Assembly: GCF_018449675.1 (NCBI RefSeq)
Contig: NZ_JAAVUZ010000001.1
Coordinates: 186,001 to 250,000 of the forward strand
Direction of reading: 5' to 3'
DNA from: Glaciihabitans sp. dw_435
GTDB taxonomy: Bacteria > Actinomycetota > Actinomycetes > Actinomycetales > Microbacteriaceae
Length of the DNA: 64,000 nucleotides
Position 1 is the stretch's first letter. The number at the start of each line of letters is the position of its first letter. This document shows, one piece after another, positions 28,791-36,936 of the stretch. Made by a program: the position numbers and the translations under genes. Below the pieces are notes generated by a model. The model had not been told where the DNA came from. It ran no database searches and was given only the letters and a program-made list of their open reading frames with translations.

Positions 28791-29584
28791 TGACCGCGAC
28801 CGAGCGCTCGCACTCCACTGTGACCGTGGGGGTGAGCCTGAAAATGTACTTCGGCCACGCCCAGAGTCTCGACTGGAGTTCGCGGGTAGCCGAACTCGCG
28901 CGGACACATCCGTCCGTGGCATCCGGAGCCGTCGAGCTGTTCGTGATTCCCGACTTCCTCGCCGTGGCGCCGGCCGTCGGGATCTTCGCCGGCACCGGCG
29001 TGCTCGTCGGCGCCCAGGACCTGGCGACCGACGACAGCGGAGCGTTCACCGGCGAAGTCAGCGGGGCGGTGCTGGCCGAGGTCGGCGCCTCCGTCGTCGA
29101 GGTGGGACACGCTGAACGCCGCCGGCTGTTCGGTGAGACCGACGCCATCGTTGCCGCGAAGTCTGCGGCGGCGCTGCGCAATGGGCTGGCTCCCGTGCTC
29201 TGCATTGGTGAGGGAGAGCGGATGCCTCCGGCCGACGCCTCCGCGGAATGCATCCGTCAGCTCGATTCCGCCCTTGCCGGGGCGGCCTTCGGCCGGGTCA
29301 TCGTCGCGTACGAGCCCGTCTGGGCCATCGGAGCCCCGGCGCCCGCTCCGGCCGACCACATCCGCGCCGTGTGCGCAGCCCTGCGCTCGCACGTCGACGG
29401 CCTCACCGGTCGCGATGGCAGCGTCGTGATCTACGGCGGCAGCGCCGGCCCGGGTCTCCTCACCGAACTCGGCGGCGACGCGGACGGTCTCTTCCTCGGC
29501 CGGTTCGCCCACGATCCCGCAGCGCTCGGCGCGGTGCTCGACGAAGCCGCCGTCCTCGCCTCCAGCAGAACGGACAACCGATGA
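28790..29584 (+). CDS. triosephosphate-isomerase-like enzyme, probable L-erythrulose-1-phosphate isomerase
   Basis: A 264-residue TIM homologue starting in a TAATG overlap. Catalytic residues are kept: Lys18 in VSLKMYF, His107 in EVGHAERR and Glu175 in AYEPVWAIG. Two features differ from housekeeping TIM. The usual Asn before Lys is replaced by Ser-Leu, and loop 6 continues as APAPAP in place of TGK. Both fit the LerI/EryH group, which interconverts L-erythrulose 1-phosphate and D-erythrulose 4-phosphate. Its TGA overlaps the following ATG. Confidence 0.82.
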   Translation: MTATERSHSTVTVGVSLKMYFGHAQSLDWSSRVAELARTHPSVASGAVELFVIPDFLAVAPAVGIFAGTGVLVGAQDLATDDSGAFTGEVSGAVLAEVGASVVEVGHAERRRLFGETDAIVAAKSAAALRNGLAPVLCIGEGERMPPADASAECIRQLDSALAGAAFGRVIVAYEPVWAIGAPAPAPADHIRAVCAALRSHVDGLTGRDGSVVIYGGSAGPGLLTELGGDADGLFLGRFAHDPAALGAVLDEAAVLASSRTDNR

Positions 29585-30378
29585 TCGGCCTCGGCACCTA
29601 CGCCTTCTTCTGGCAGCACTCGAGTGAGGCGCCCGATCCGATCGGGCTGCCCGAGATGTTGCGCCGCACGCGCGCCCTCGACGCCGATCTGTTTCAGATC
29701 TGCGACTACGAGGCGATCACCGCGTTCTCCGCCGACCAGGTGCGCGACATCAAGAGGGAAGCGGATGACCTCGGCATCACGCTCGAACTCGGCACACGCG
29801 GTGTTCTTCCCGAGCATCTCGCGACCTATCTCGCCCTGAGCGAAGCCCTCGGAGTGACGACCGTGCGCAGCATGATCAACACCGCCGAGCACAAGCCGAC
29901 CCTCGGGGAAGCGGAGCAGCTGCTCGGACGCGCGCTGCCCGCCTACGAGGCCGCCGGTGTCACCCTCGCGCTGGAGACCTACGAGCAGGTGCACTCCCGC
30001 GACCTCGTCTCCCTCGTCGAGGCGGTCGGCAGCAGCAACCTCGGAATCTGTCTTGACCCCGCCAACTCGGTCGCGGCCCTCGAGAACCCCGTCGACGTCA
30101 TCGACCGCTGCGCGCCATACGTGAAGAACATGCACGTCAAGGACTTCGCGTTCACGCGGCGCGGGGGATGGGTCGGTTTCACGCTCGAGGGCGCCCAGCT
30201 CGGCACCGGACTCCTCGACTACGACCACCTCATGACGACCATCACCCCAGAAGCTCGCGGCATCAACCGCGTCATCGAACATTGGCTCCCCTGGCAGGAC
30301 TCCTTCGAGGAGACCGTGCGTATGGAGAACCTCTGGAATTCCACCAACCTCGCCTATATAAGGAGTAACGAAAAATGA
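29581..30378 (+). CDS. xylose-isomerase-fold enzyme, probable 3-oxo-isoapionate decarboxylase (OiaX-like)
   Basis: A 265-residue TIM-barrel protein of the sugar-phosphate isomerase/epimerase superfamily. The four metal ligands expected of the fold are visible: Glu132 (LALETYE), Asp159 (CLDPANS), His185 (NMHVKDF) and Glu233 (VIEHWLPW). From memory, the family named OiaX decarboxylates 3-oxo-isoapionate to L-erythrulose. I infer that function from its place between an ApnO-like oxidoisomerase and tetrulose kinase/isomerases. A generic sugar epimerase is the alternative. Coupled by overlaps on both sides. Confidence 0.72.
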   Translation: MIGLGTYAFFWQHSSEAPDPIGLPEMLRRTRALDADLFQICDYEAITAFSADQVRDIKREADDLGITLELGTRGVLPEHLATYLALSEALGVTTVRSMINTAEHKPTLGEAEQLLGRALPAYEAAGVTLALETYEQVHSRDLVSLVEAVGSSNLGICLDPANSVAALENPVDVIDRCAPYVKNMHVKDFAFTRRGGWVGFTLEGAQLGTGLLDYDHLMTTITPEARGINRVIEHWLPWQDSFEETVRMENLWNSTNLAYIRSNEK

Positions 30379-31238
30379 GCACGTCAACTGAGACCCTGAC
30401 CATCGCCGTCATCGGCGCCGGCGGCAAGATGGGTATGCGGGTGTCCAACAACCTGCAGAAGACCGACCACACCGTCTACTACAGCGAGAACTCGCCGGCC
30501 GGCGTCGAGCGCATCACGGCCACCGGCCGCGTTGTCACCGCCACCGAGACCGCCGTGGCCGACGCCGATGTCGTTGTCCTCGCCGTTCCCGACCTGGCGC
30601 TTGCCTCCGTGTCGGGTGCCGTCGTCCCGCTGCTGAAGACGGGCGCCGTGCTGCTCACGCTCGACCCGGCAGCTGCCTACGCCGGACTGCTCGCCACCCG
30701 CGAAGACATCGTCTTCGCCGTCGCGCACCCGTGCCACCCGTCGGTCTTCCTCGAGCGCCACACGCCCGAGGAGTACGCCGACACGTTCGGCGGAATCGCT
30801 GCGCCGCAGGATGTCATCGCGGCCATCGAGACCGACGACGACAGCAAGCAGGCCATCGCCGAGACCGTTATTCGTGTCATCTACGCGCCCGTCATCGACG
30901 TGCACTGGGTCACCGTCAAGCAGCTCGCCCAGCTCGAGCCGACCCTCGTTGAGACCATCGCCTGCATGATTGGCGCGCTCCTCAAGGAGTCGCTGGATGA
31001 GGCAGTGAACACCATGGGTGTTCCGGAGCCCGCGGCCCGCGCCATCCTTCTCGGCCACACGCAGGTCGCCCTCGCCAACTCGCTCAAGGGTGACAACCCG
31101 TTCTCTGACGCGTGCCTCATCGCGATGGACTACGGACGTGAGTCGATCGTCAAGGATGACTGGAAGAAGATCTTCCGCGACGACGAGCTGGACAAGGTTC
31201 TGTCTCGCATGCTTCACCTCGACGCCATCAAGCGATAG
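30375..31238 (+). CDS. probable D-apionate oxidoisomerase (ApnO-like; 6PGDH_C family)
   Basis: A 287-residue NAD-dependent protein. The Rossmann loop GAGGKMG is at residues 14-20, HPCHP at 118-122, and a helical phosphogluconate-dehydrogenase C-terminal-type domain follows, with ARAILLGHTQVAL and FSDACLIAM. From memory, ApnO oxidises and rearranges D-apionate to 3-oxo-isoapionate and shares the GGKMG and HPCHP motifs. The start overlaps the OiaX-like stop; AAGGAG lies at 30359-30364. It is the last gene of the tight operon. Confidence 0.75.
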   Translation: MSTSTETLTIAVIGAGGKMGMRVSNNLQKTDHTVYYSENSPAGVERITATGRVVTATETAVADADVVVLAVPDLALASVSGAVVPLLKTGAVLLTLDPAAAYAGLLATREDIVFAVAHPCHPSVFLERHTPEEYADTFGGIAAPQDVIAAIETDDDSKQAIAETVIRVIYAPVIDVHWVTVKQLAQLEPTLVETIACMIGALLKESLDEAVNTMGVPEPAARAILLGHTQVALANSLKGDNPFSDACLIAMDYGRESIVKDDWKKIFRDDELDKVLSRMLHLDAIKR

Positions 31239-31246
31239 TGAGCCGG

Positions 31247-31308
31247 GTCGCTGTGCTGGGTAAACTGGAGCCATCGTTGATTCCACCAGCGAATCCCACC
31301 ACAGCGAC
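31247..31308 (+). other. long imperfect hairpin between apnO-like gene and glpX
   Basis: GTCGCTGTG at 31247-31255 pairs with CACAGCGAC at 31300-31308, and inside it TGGG pairs with CCCA after a single mismatch. A further CTGG/CCAG pair lies in the loop. No U-run follows, so it could be a weak terminator, an RNA-stability element or a leader of glpX. Confidence 0.4.
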
Positions 31309-31337
31309 TAAGCCACTCAACTGCAAGGACGCCCCAA

Positions 31338-32351
31338 TTGGTGAGCACTGACACCGGAAGCCTCTTCCTCCACCCCGACCGCAACCTCGCCATGGAGCTC
31401 GTTCGGGCCACGGAGGCCGCGGCCATCCGCGCCGTACCCTTCATCGGGCGCGGCGACAAGAACGCCGCCGACAAGGCCGCGGTCGACGCAATGCGCAAGT
31501 TCCTCGGCACCGTCAACTTCGATGGCGTCGTCGTCATCGGCGAGGGCGAAAAAGACAAGGCGCCGATGCTTTACAACGGCGAGCACGTCGGCAACGGCCG
31601 CGGCCCCGCCTGCGACATCGCAGTCGACCCGATCGACGGAACGTCGCTGACGGCCGCGGGCCGCCAGAATGCCCTGTCGATGATCGCGGTCTCCGACCGC
31701 GGTTCCATGCTGGATGCCTCGACCGTGTTCTACATGAACAAGATCGTCGCCGGAGCCGAGGGAATCGGTGTCCTCGACATCCGCAAGTCCATCGGTGAGA
31801 ACATCCGTGCCCTGGCCGCCGCCAAGAACAAGCCGGTCTCCGAGATGCAGATCGCCGTTCTCGACCGTCCCCGCCACGTGCAGCTCGTCGAGGAGATCCG
31901 CGCCGCCGGCGCGGGAACCCGCATGCTGCTCGACGGTGACGTCGCCGGTGGCATCAACGCCGCCCGCCCCGAGACTCGTATCGACATGTGTGTCGGTGTC
32001 GGCGGAAGCCCCGAGGGAGTTGTGACGGCCTGTGCCATCAAGGCCCTCGGCGGGTTCATCCAGACCATGCTCATGCCGCAGAACGATGAGCAGCGCGCCA
32101 ACGGCGAGGCCGCCGGCTTGCTGTTCGACCACGTGTACGAGGCCAACGACCTGGTGAAGAGCGACAACACGTACTTCGTGGCGACCGGCGTCACCGACGG
32201 TGGGCTCGTCGAGGGCGTTCGCCGCCTCGGACCCATCATCCGCACCGAGTCCATCGTGCTGCGCGGCCGCTCCGGCACCGTGCGTCGCGTCGTTGCCGAG
32301 CACCTCGCCGAGAAGTGGCTCGACGAGGACAGCCTGCTCGAGCGCGTCTAA
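31338..32351 (+). CDS. glpX: class II fructose-1,6-bisphosphatase
   Basis: A 337-residue GlpX phosphatase of gluconeogenesis. Metal and substrate motifs are visible: GEGEKDKAPML near 64-74, DPIDGTSL near 97-104, and GVGGSPEGV near 224-232. Many GlpX enzymes also cleave sedoheptulose 1,7-bisphosphate. TTG 31338 and GTG 31341 are both possible starts after AAGGA at 31325-31329. It lies 99 bp after the ApnO-like gene. From memory, mycobacterial glpX sits next to fumC; here it is in the sugar-acid island. Its stop overlaps a convergent MFS gene by 3 bp. Confidence 0.92.
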   Translation: MVSTDTGSLFLHPDRNLAMELVRATEAAAIRAVPFIGRGDKNAADKAAVDAMRKFLGTVNFDGVVVIGEGEKDKAPMLYNGEHVGNGRGPACDIAVDPIDGTSLTAAGRQNALSMIAVSDRGSMLDASTVFYMNKIVAGAEGIGVLDIRKSIGENIRALAAAKNKPVSEMQIAVLDRPRHVQLVEEIRAAGAGTRMLLDGDVAGGINAARPETRIDMCVGVGGSPEGVVTACAIKALGGFIQTMLMPQNDEQRANGEAAGLLFDHVYEANDLVKSDNTYFVATGVTDGGLVEGVRRLGPIIRTESIVLRGRSGTVRRVVAEHLAEKWLDEDSLLERV

Positions 32352-33703
32352 CCCGTGGCCCGTCCCTCACCGGGGCGGACCTCATTCACCTTCGGCGCCG
32401 CGCCTTCGCTCGGCGCCGAAGGTGTTTCCGGCGCGATGTCGAGCGGGTTTTCGATCTCATCCCGCGGCATGCGCGACAGCAGGATCGCTGCCACCGCCAG
32501 GAAGACCGGCACTACCCCGGCGACGAGAAATGCCGGCGCGATGCCGATGAGCTCGCCCACGGGGCCCGCCAGTGCCATCGAGATCGGCATGAACGCGAGG
32601 GACACGAAGAAGTCGAGGCTCGACACTCGGCCGAGCAGCCTCGTCGGAACCCGACGCTGCAGCAGCGTTCCCCAAATCACCGTCGCGGCCGAGAAGCAGA
32701 ATCCCACGACAAACAGGGCGACCACCATCAGCCAGAGCTGCGAGGTGTAGCCGATGACCGCAAGGGGGAGGCATCCGGCGCCCCACAGCATGCACATGAT
32801 CGTCAGGTAGCGCCGCGGCAGCCGCATGGATGCGACCAGCAGTGAGCCGACGGCACCGCCCACCCCGAACGCACCCAGCGCGAGCGCGAAGGCACCGGCG
32901 CCGCCACCCGTCTGGCCTTTCACGGCGAACGGCAACAGCACTTCGATCGGCCCCATGATCACCAGGATCAGCAGCAGTGCGAACAGCAGGGTGCCTAGCA
33001 GCCACGGGGTGCGCAGCATGTAGCGGAAGCCCTCACGCAGGTCGTCGACCATGGAGCGGAGCGGATGTCGCGAGACATCCATTTCCCTGGTGATCGGTAT
33101 CTCCCGCATTCGCAGCAGCACCGCGATCGCCACCAGCTGCGCGGCAGCCGTGACCGCAAACGCGAGCCCGGGGGACACCAGCGCGATGGCGAGGCTCGCC
33201 ACTGCCGGTCCCGCTGCCTGCATGACGGCGGGGCGCAGCACGCCCTCGATGCCGTTGGCCGCGAGCAAATCCTCGGCGGGCAGCACCGTCGGGATGAGCG
33301 CCGAATAGGCGGGGTAGAAGAATCCGTCGGCGATTCCGAGCAGCAACGTCACGATGGCGAGGTGCCAGATGTCGAGGTTAAAGGTAAGGGCAAGCACCGC
33401 TGCCGTGCCGATGGCCAGCGTCTTGATCGCCTCGACGGTCAGCAGGATCCGGCGCTGCGGAACGCGGTCGGCGATGACCCCGCCGAGCAGCACGGCGCCG
33501 ATCAGCCCGATGCTGGACGCGGTCGCGACGAACGATAACTCCAGCGGTCCGCCGCCGAGGCCGATGACTTCCCACACCACGGCGACCAGCCAGATGCCGT
33601 CGCCCAGCAGCGACAGCGCGAGGCTTCCGGTGAGAAGCCGGTACTGCCCGAGAGCGAAGGGGCGGATGGCGCGGGGCAGGCGCGAGGCCGCGGGCGTACT
33701 CAT
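32348..33703 (-). CDS. MFS exporter (MFS_3/EntS type)
   Basis: A 451-residue twelve-span efflux carrier. The first loop motif GGVIADRVPQRRIL is the MFS signature A. The C-terminus ends in a hydrophilic Pro/Glu tail. The start ATG overlaps the stop of the VOC gene, so VOC and exporter form a two-gene operon divergent from a TetR regulator. That layout suggests inducible drug resistance or export. The 3' coding end contains a hairpin that probably terminates the convergent glpX transcript. Confidence 0.85.
   Translation of the reverse strand: MSTPAASRLPRAIRPFALGQYRLLTGSLALSLLGDGIWLVAVVWEVIGLGGGPLELSFVATASSIGLIGAVLLGGVIADRVPQRRILLTVEAIKTLAIGTAAVLALTFNLDIWHLAIVTLLLGIADGFFYPAYSALIPTVLPAEDLLAANGIEGVLRPAVMQAAGPAVASLAIALVSPGLAFAVTAAAQLVAIAVLLRMREIPITREMDVSRHPLRSMVDDLREGFRYMLRTPWLLGTLLFALLLILVIMGPIEVLLPFAVKGQTGGGAGAFALALGAFGVGGAVGSLLVASMRLPRRYLTIMCMLWGAGCLPLAVIGYTSQLWLMVVALFVVGFCFSAATVIWGTLLQRRVPTRLLGRVSSLDFFVSLAFMPISMALAGPVGELIGIAPAFLVAGVVPVFLAVAAILLSRMPRDEIENPLDIAPETPSAPSEGAAPKVNEVRPGEGRATG
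32387..32424 (+). terminator. terminator of glpX embedded in the 3' end of the convergent MFS gene
   Basis: CACCTTCGGCGCCG (32387-32400) and CGGCGCCGAAGGTG (32411-32424) are perfect 14-bp complements with a 10-base loop, followed by TTT on the plus strand. It begins 36 bases past the glpX stop and lies wholly inside the MFS coding region, encoding part of its hydrophilic tail. Confidence 0.75.
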
Positions 33704-34074
33704 TACCCCGCGAGTACCGAGAACACGTTGCCCGCGGGATCGGTGAACCACGCGATGTCCGGGCCGTTGCCGTGCATGACGCCGGTGTCGCTCTGCGGCA
33801 TGCCCTCGTACATCTCCATCGTCACACCACGGGAGATCAGGTCGTTCACCGCAGCATCGACGTCGTCGACCTGGAAGTTCAGCACCGTGTAGCTGGCGGG
33901 GGTGTGGTTCGGCTTGTTGTACACGAGCACCGTTGCTCCACTGGCGAGATGCAGGTTCAGGAAGCCCATCTCGTTTTCGGTCACATTCAGGCCGAGCTTT
34001 TCGATGTAGAACTTCTGCGCCACGGCGATGTCATTGACGGAGAAACCACTGAAGGCGTTGTCGGGTGTGAACAT
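33703..34074 (-). CDS. VOC family (glyoxalase/bleomycin-resistance-like) protein
   Basis: A 123-residue single-domain vicinal-oxygen-chelate protein. It shows [19 protein letters not shown] at the start, a [17 protein letters not shown] repeat and a C-terminal [12 protein letters not shown]. Members bind metals or sequester small toxic molecules. AAGGAGA precedes the ATG. It is the first gene of the operon with the MFS exporter and is divergent from TetR, so a toxin-binding or resistance role is plausible. Confidence 0.82.
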   Translation of the reverse strand: MFTPDNAFSGFSVNDIAVAQKFYIEKLGLNVTENEMGFLNLHLASGATVLVYNKPNHTPASYTVLNFQVDDVDAAVNDLISRGVTMEMYEGMPQSDTGVMHGNGPDIAWFTDPAGNVFSVLAG

Positions 34075-34090
34075 TGCTGTCTCCTTAGAA

Positions 34091-34107
34091 TGTGTACACT
34101 GTCCACA
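34091..34107. promoter_or_regulatory. 17-bp imperfect palindrome, probable TetR operator
   Basis: TGTGTACACTGTCCACA is symmetric at 14 of 17 positions about its centre. It lies in the 72-bp spacer between the VOC-MFS operon and the TetR gene, where one bound dimer could control both directions. Confidence 0.5.
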
Positions 34108-34146
34108 ATGGCAGGAGTAGTCATTCCTGTCCAGAGAGGCCCCGAA

Positions 34147-34788
34147 ATGACTTCCGATCCAATCCAGACGCCGCGGAACTCATACCGTCACGGCGACCTG
34201 CGGGGCGCGCTGCTCCAGGCGGGCCTCGACATGGCGAGGGAGGGCGGTCCCGATGCGGTCGTTCTGAGGGAGGCAACCCGTCGTGCCGGCGTCTCGCCGA
34301 ACGCCGCCTACCGTCACTTCGCCGACAGACAGGCGCTGCTGCACGCCGTCTCCAACGCCGCGCTCGGCATGGTCGCCGACCGGATCCAGGTCGAGGTCGA
34401 CGCTGTGGCGACGGGGCCTGACCCTCGCGCCGACGCGCACGCGCAACTTCGCGCGGTCGGGGAGGGATACATCGCCTTCGCGCGGGAGGACCCCGGACTC
34501 TTTCGCGCGGCGTTCTCGGTTCCCGACAACCTGCAGAACGCGAATGATGCGGCGAAGGCCGGAGAGGCCGGATTGACTCCGTTCCAGCAGGTCGGCCGGG
34601 CTCTGGATGCCCTGCTCGCCGCGGGCGCCCTGACCGCAGAGCGACGCCAGAACGCGGAGTTCCTTGCGTGGAGCGCCGTGCACGGCCTGGGAATGCTCGT
34701 CATCGACGGGCCGCTGCGCGGGCTGGACGAGCGGATGATCCGCTCGGCGACCGACCGGCTGCTGGACATGGTCGAACGCGGGATTTAG
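34147..34788 (+). CDS. TetR/AcrR-family transcriptional regulator
   Basis: A 213-residue regulator. The N-terminal helix-turn-helix (about 10-60) shows [20 protein letters not shown] and [10 protein letters not shown]. The C-terminal helical ligand domain contains [18 protein letters not shown], typical of the WHG-type TetR subgroup. ATG 34147 is preferred because GAGAGG lies at 34133-34138; ATG 34108 is an alternative. It probably represses the divergent VOC-MFS operon. Its stop overlaps the convergent rmuC stop by 3-4 bases. Confidence 0.85.
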   Translation: MTSDPIQTPRNSYRHGDLRGALLQAGLDMAREGGPDAVVLREATRRAGVSPNAAYRHFADRQALLHAVSNAALGMVADRIQVEVDAVATGPDPRADAHAQLRAVGEGYIAFAREDPGLFRAAFSVPDNLQNANDAAKAGEAGLTPFQQVGRALDALLAAGALTAERRQNAEFLAWSAVHGLGMLVIDGPLRGLDERMIRSATDRLLDMVERGI

Positions 34789-36194
34789 TCCCGGTCGACG
34801 CCGCTGCTGTCGAGGGCTCCGAAGCCGTCGAGCTCGACGCGTTCGAGCTCGTTGAGCAACTCGTAGGCGGTGATTTCGCGCGGAGACTCCTCGATCGGGG
34901 TCACCACCGCGAGCACCTTCGACTCATCGAGCTTGTTGAGCTTGCGCGCGGACGGGAGTACCTGTCGCTCGAGGGAACCGACGAAGCCGTTGTAGCTCTT
35001 GACCGTCGACTCGATGGACCGACCCAGCTTCTCGACGTGCCCGGCCATCGTGGACAGGCGCGAGTACAGCTCGCGGCTGAGGTCAAACAGTTGCTTCGCG
35101 TCATCCGTCAGCACGTCCTGTTGCCAGGAGAACGCGACGGTCTTGAGCACCGACCACAGCGTCACGGGGGAGGCGAGCGCGACGCGCTTGCTGAACGCGT
35201 AGTCCATGATGCCGGGGTCGGCCTCCATGGCGGACGACACGAGGGACTCGCTCGGGATGAACGCGATGACCAGCTCGGGCGAGGACTGCAATCCCTGCCA
35301 GTAGGCCTTGTTCGCGAGGGTATCGATGTGCCCACGCACCACCTTGACGTGCTGACGCAGGAGAGCCTCACGACGGGCACCCTCTTCGCCCGTCGCGGTC
35401 GCCGCGATTTGGCTGGCCTCGAGGTAGGCGGTGAAGGGAACCTTGGCGTCCACCGCAATGTTCTTGCCGCCCGGAAGATGAATGACCATGTCGGGGCGTC
35501 CGGCGCCCGCGTCGGAGGTGATGCTCGACTGCACATCGAAGTCGACCCGCTCGATGAGCCCGGCCGCCTCGACGACGTTGCGCAGTTGCGTCTCGCCCCA
35601 CACCCCACGAATGCTGTTCGACCGCAGCGCGGAGGCGAGCGATTCCGCCGTGCTGCGCAGGCGTTCCTCGGACTCGGTGGCGGCCGTCAGCTGCTGGGCG
35701 AGGGCGCCGTACTGCAGGTTGCGCTGCTCCTCGAGCTCGGTGACCTTGCGCTGCATCTCCTGCAGGCTTTCCTGCACGGGACTGAGCGCCACGAGTACGC
35801 GGCCGTCGCTGCGCACGCGTTCGGCTTCGGCGATCTGGATGTCCCGGAGTCGCTGTTGGAACTCCCCGAGACGCTGCTCCTGCTGAAGAATCTGCGCGGT
35901 GAACTGCTCGCGCTGCGCGGTGGCCTGCTCGCGGGCACCCTGCAGCGTCGCGTGCACGGATGACAGCTCCGTCTGAAGTTCGGTGCGGAGCGCCACTTCT
36001 TCGGCCCGCATCGATGCGAGGGTGTTTTCCGACCGCACGCCGGCAAGGTCGAGCTGGTGCCGCAGCGACGTGAGTTCGGCCTCGGCTCCCGCCCCACCGC
36101 TCGCACCGCGGCGGCGAACGAGCAGCAGCGCCACGAGCACGCCGATGACGACGCCGACGAGTATTCCGACGAGAAGCGCTGCTACGGGGTCCAT
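34785..36194 (-). CDS. rmuC: DNA recombination protein RmuC
   Basis: A 469-residue protein with an N-terminal membrane anchor (about 5-27), a long coiled coil (about 35-160) and a C-terminal nuclease-like RmuC domain containing IRGVWGETQLRNVVEAAGL and VDAKVPFTAYLEA. RmuC limits inversions and rearrangements at short inverted repeats. It is 55 bp downstream of an exonuclease gene on the same strand, so the pair may be co-transcribed. Confidence 0.9.
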   Translation of the reverse strand: MDPVAALLVGILVGVVIGVLVALLLVRRRGASGGAGAEAELTSLRHQLDLAGVRSENTLASMRAEEVALRTELQTELSSVHATLQGAREQATAQREQFTAQILQQEQRLGEFQQRLRDIQIAEAERVRSDGRVLVALSPVQESLQEMQRKVTELEEQRNLQYGALAQQLTAATESEERLRSTAESLASALRSNSIRGVWGETQLRNVVEAAGLIERVDFDVQSSITSDAGAGRPDMVIHLPGGKNIAVDAKVPFTAYLEASQIAATATGEEGARREALLRQHVKVVRGHIDTLANKAYWQGLQSSPELVIAFIPSESLVSSAMEADPGIMDYAFSKRVALASPVTLWSVLKTVAFSWQQDVLTDDAKQLFDLSRELYSRLSTMAGHVEKLGRSIESTVKSYNGFVGSLERQVLPSARKLNKLDESKVLAVVTPIEESPREITAYELLNELERVELDGFGALDSSGVDRD

Positions 36195-36249
36195 GCGACC
36201 AGTGTCGCAGCGGCCGGTGACATCGCCCGGGAGGGCCGCCGGAGTGTGA

Positions 36250-36852
36250 TTAGCGCAGCGCCATCGGGCGGCGATCGGCTGCGGCCGGGCCGATGTACTT
36301 GATGGCCCCGCCGGTCATCAGGGCGAGCTCCGCGAGGTCGGACGCATCGTGGCGCCGGGCCGCGTGCGAAATGATGGCGGCGCAGGCCTCGGCATCCGCG
36401 AGGGCGTCGTGGTGCGCAAAGTCTTCGAAGCCCGCGGCCATGGCGGCGACCGGAAGCTTGTAGGAGTCGAGGTTATACGTGTTGCGGGCGACGGCCAGGC
36501 TGCACAGGTAGGCGAACGAGGGACTCGGCACCCCGCTGGCGGCGCTCGCGCCGGTGATGACGCCCATGTCGAAGGCCGCGTTGTGAGCGACAAGATGGTC
36601 ACCGTCGGCGAAGGCCACCAGGTCGGGCAGCTGCTCGGCCCAGGTGAGGGCGTCCGCGACATCCGCTTCCACAATCCCATGGATGCGCGTGTTCCACTCG
36701 TTGAAGAAGTCGTGCTCGAGCGGCGGGCGGATGAACCAGCCGACCTTATCGACGACGCGGCCGTCGCGAACCTTGACGAGACCGACGGAGCACGCGGAGG
36801 CGCTGGAGGAATTGGCGGTCTCGAAGTCGATCGCGGTGAAATCTATGGACAC
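36250..36852 (-). CDS. DEDDh 3'-5' exonuclease (DnaQ-like)
   Basis: A 200-residue exonuclease. The DEDD residues are visible: Asp9 and Glu11 in AIDFETAN, the HNAAFD motif near residues 90-95 and the HDALADAEA motif near 147-155. It resembles epsilon-type proofreading or repair exonucleases but is free-standing. I chose GTG 36852, which gives the standard N-terminus; the frame upstream is antisense to the methyltransferase. Neighbour of rmuC, suggesting a DNA-repair pair. Confidence 0.87.
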   Translation of the reverse strand: MSIDFTAIDFETANSSSASACSVGLVKVRDGRVVDKVGWFIRPPLEHDFFNEWNTRIHGIVEADVADALTWAEQLPDLVAFADGDHLVAHNAAFDMGVITGASAASGVPSPSFAYLCSLAVARNTYNLDSYKLPVAAMAAGFEDFAHHDALADAEACAAIISHAARRHDASDLAELALMTGGAIKYIGPAAADRRPMALR

Positions 36853-36936
36853 ACTTGATGCTCTCACGCGGCACCGACGCTCCAGATGCGGATGACCCGT
36901 GATTCGCGTTTTCGCCCGGGTGCATAGGCTGACATC

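Noticed and set aside
26581-29584. The kinase, RpiB-like and TIM-like genes as a glycerol/dihydroxyacetone module
   Set aside because: There is no glycerol dehydrogenase or glycerol carrier nearby, and dihydroxyacetone breakdown would not need an RpiB-like isomerase or the ApnO/OiaX-like genes.
25109-31238. Erythritol or threitol utilisation as the primary function
   Set aside because: The tetrulose kinase and isomerases would fit, but no polyol dehydrogenase or erythritol kinase is present, and an acid-type carrier plus ApnO/OiaX-like enzymes point to a branched sugar acid.
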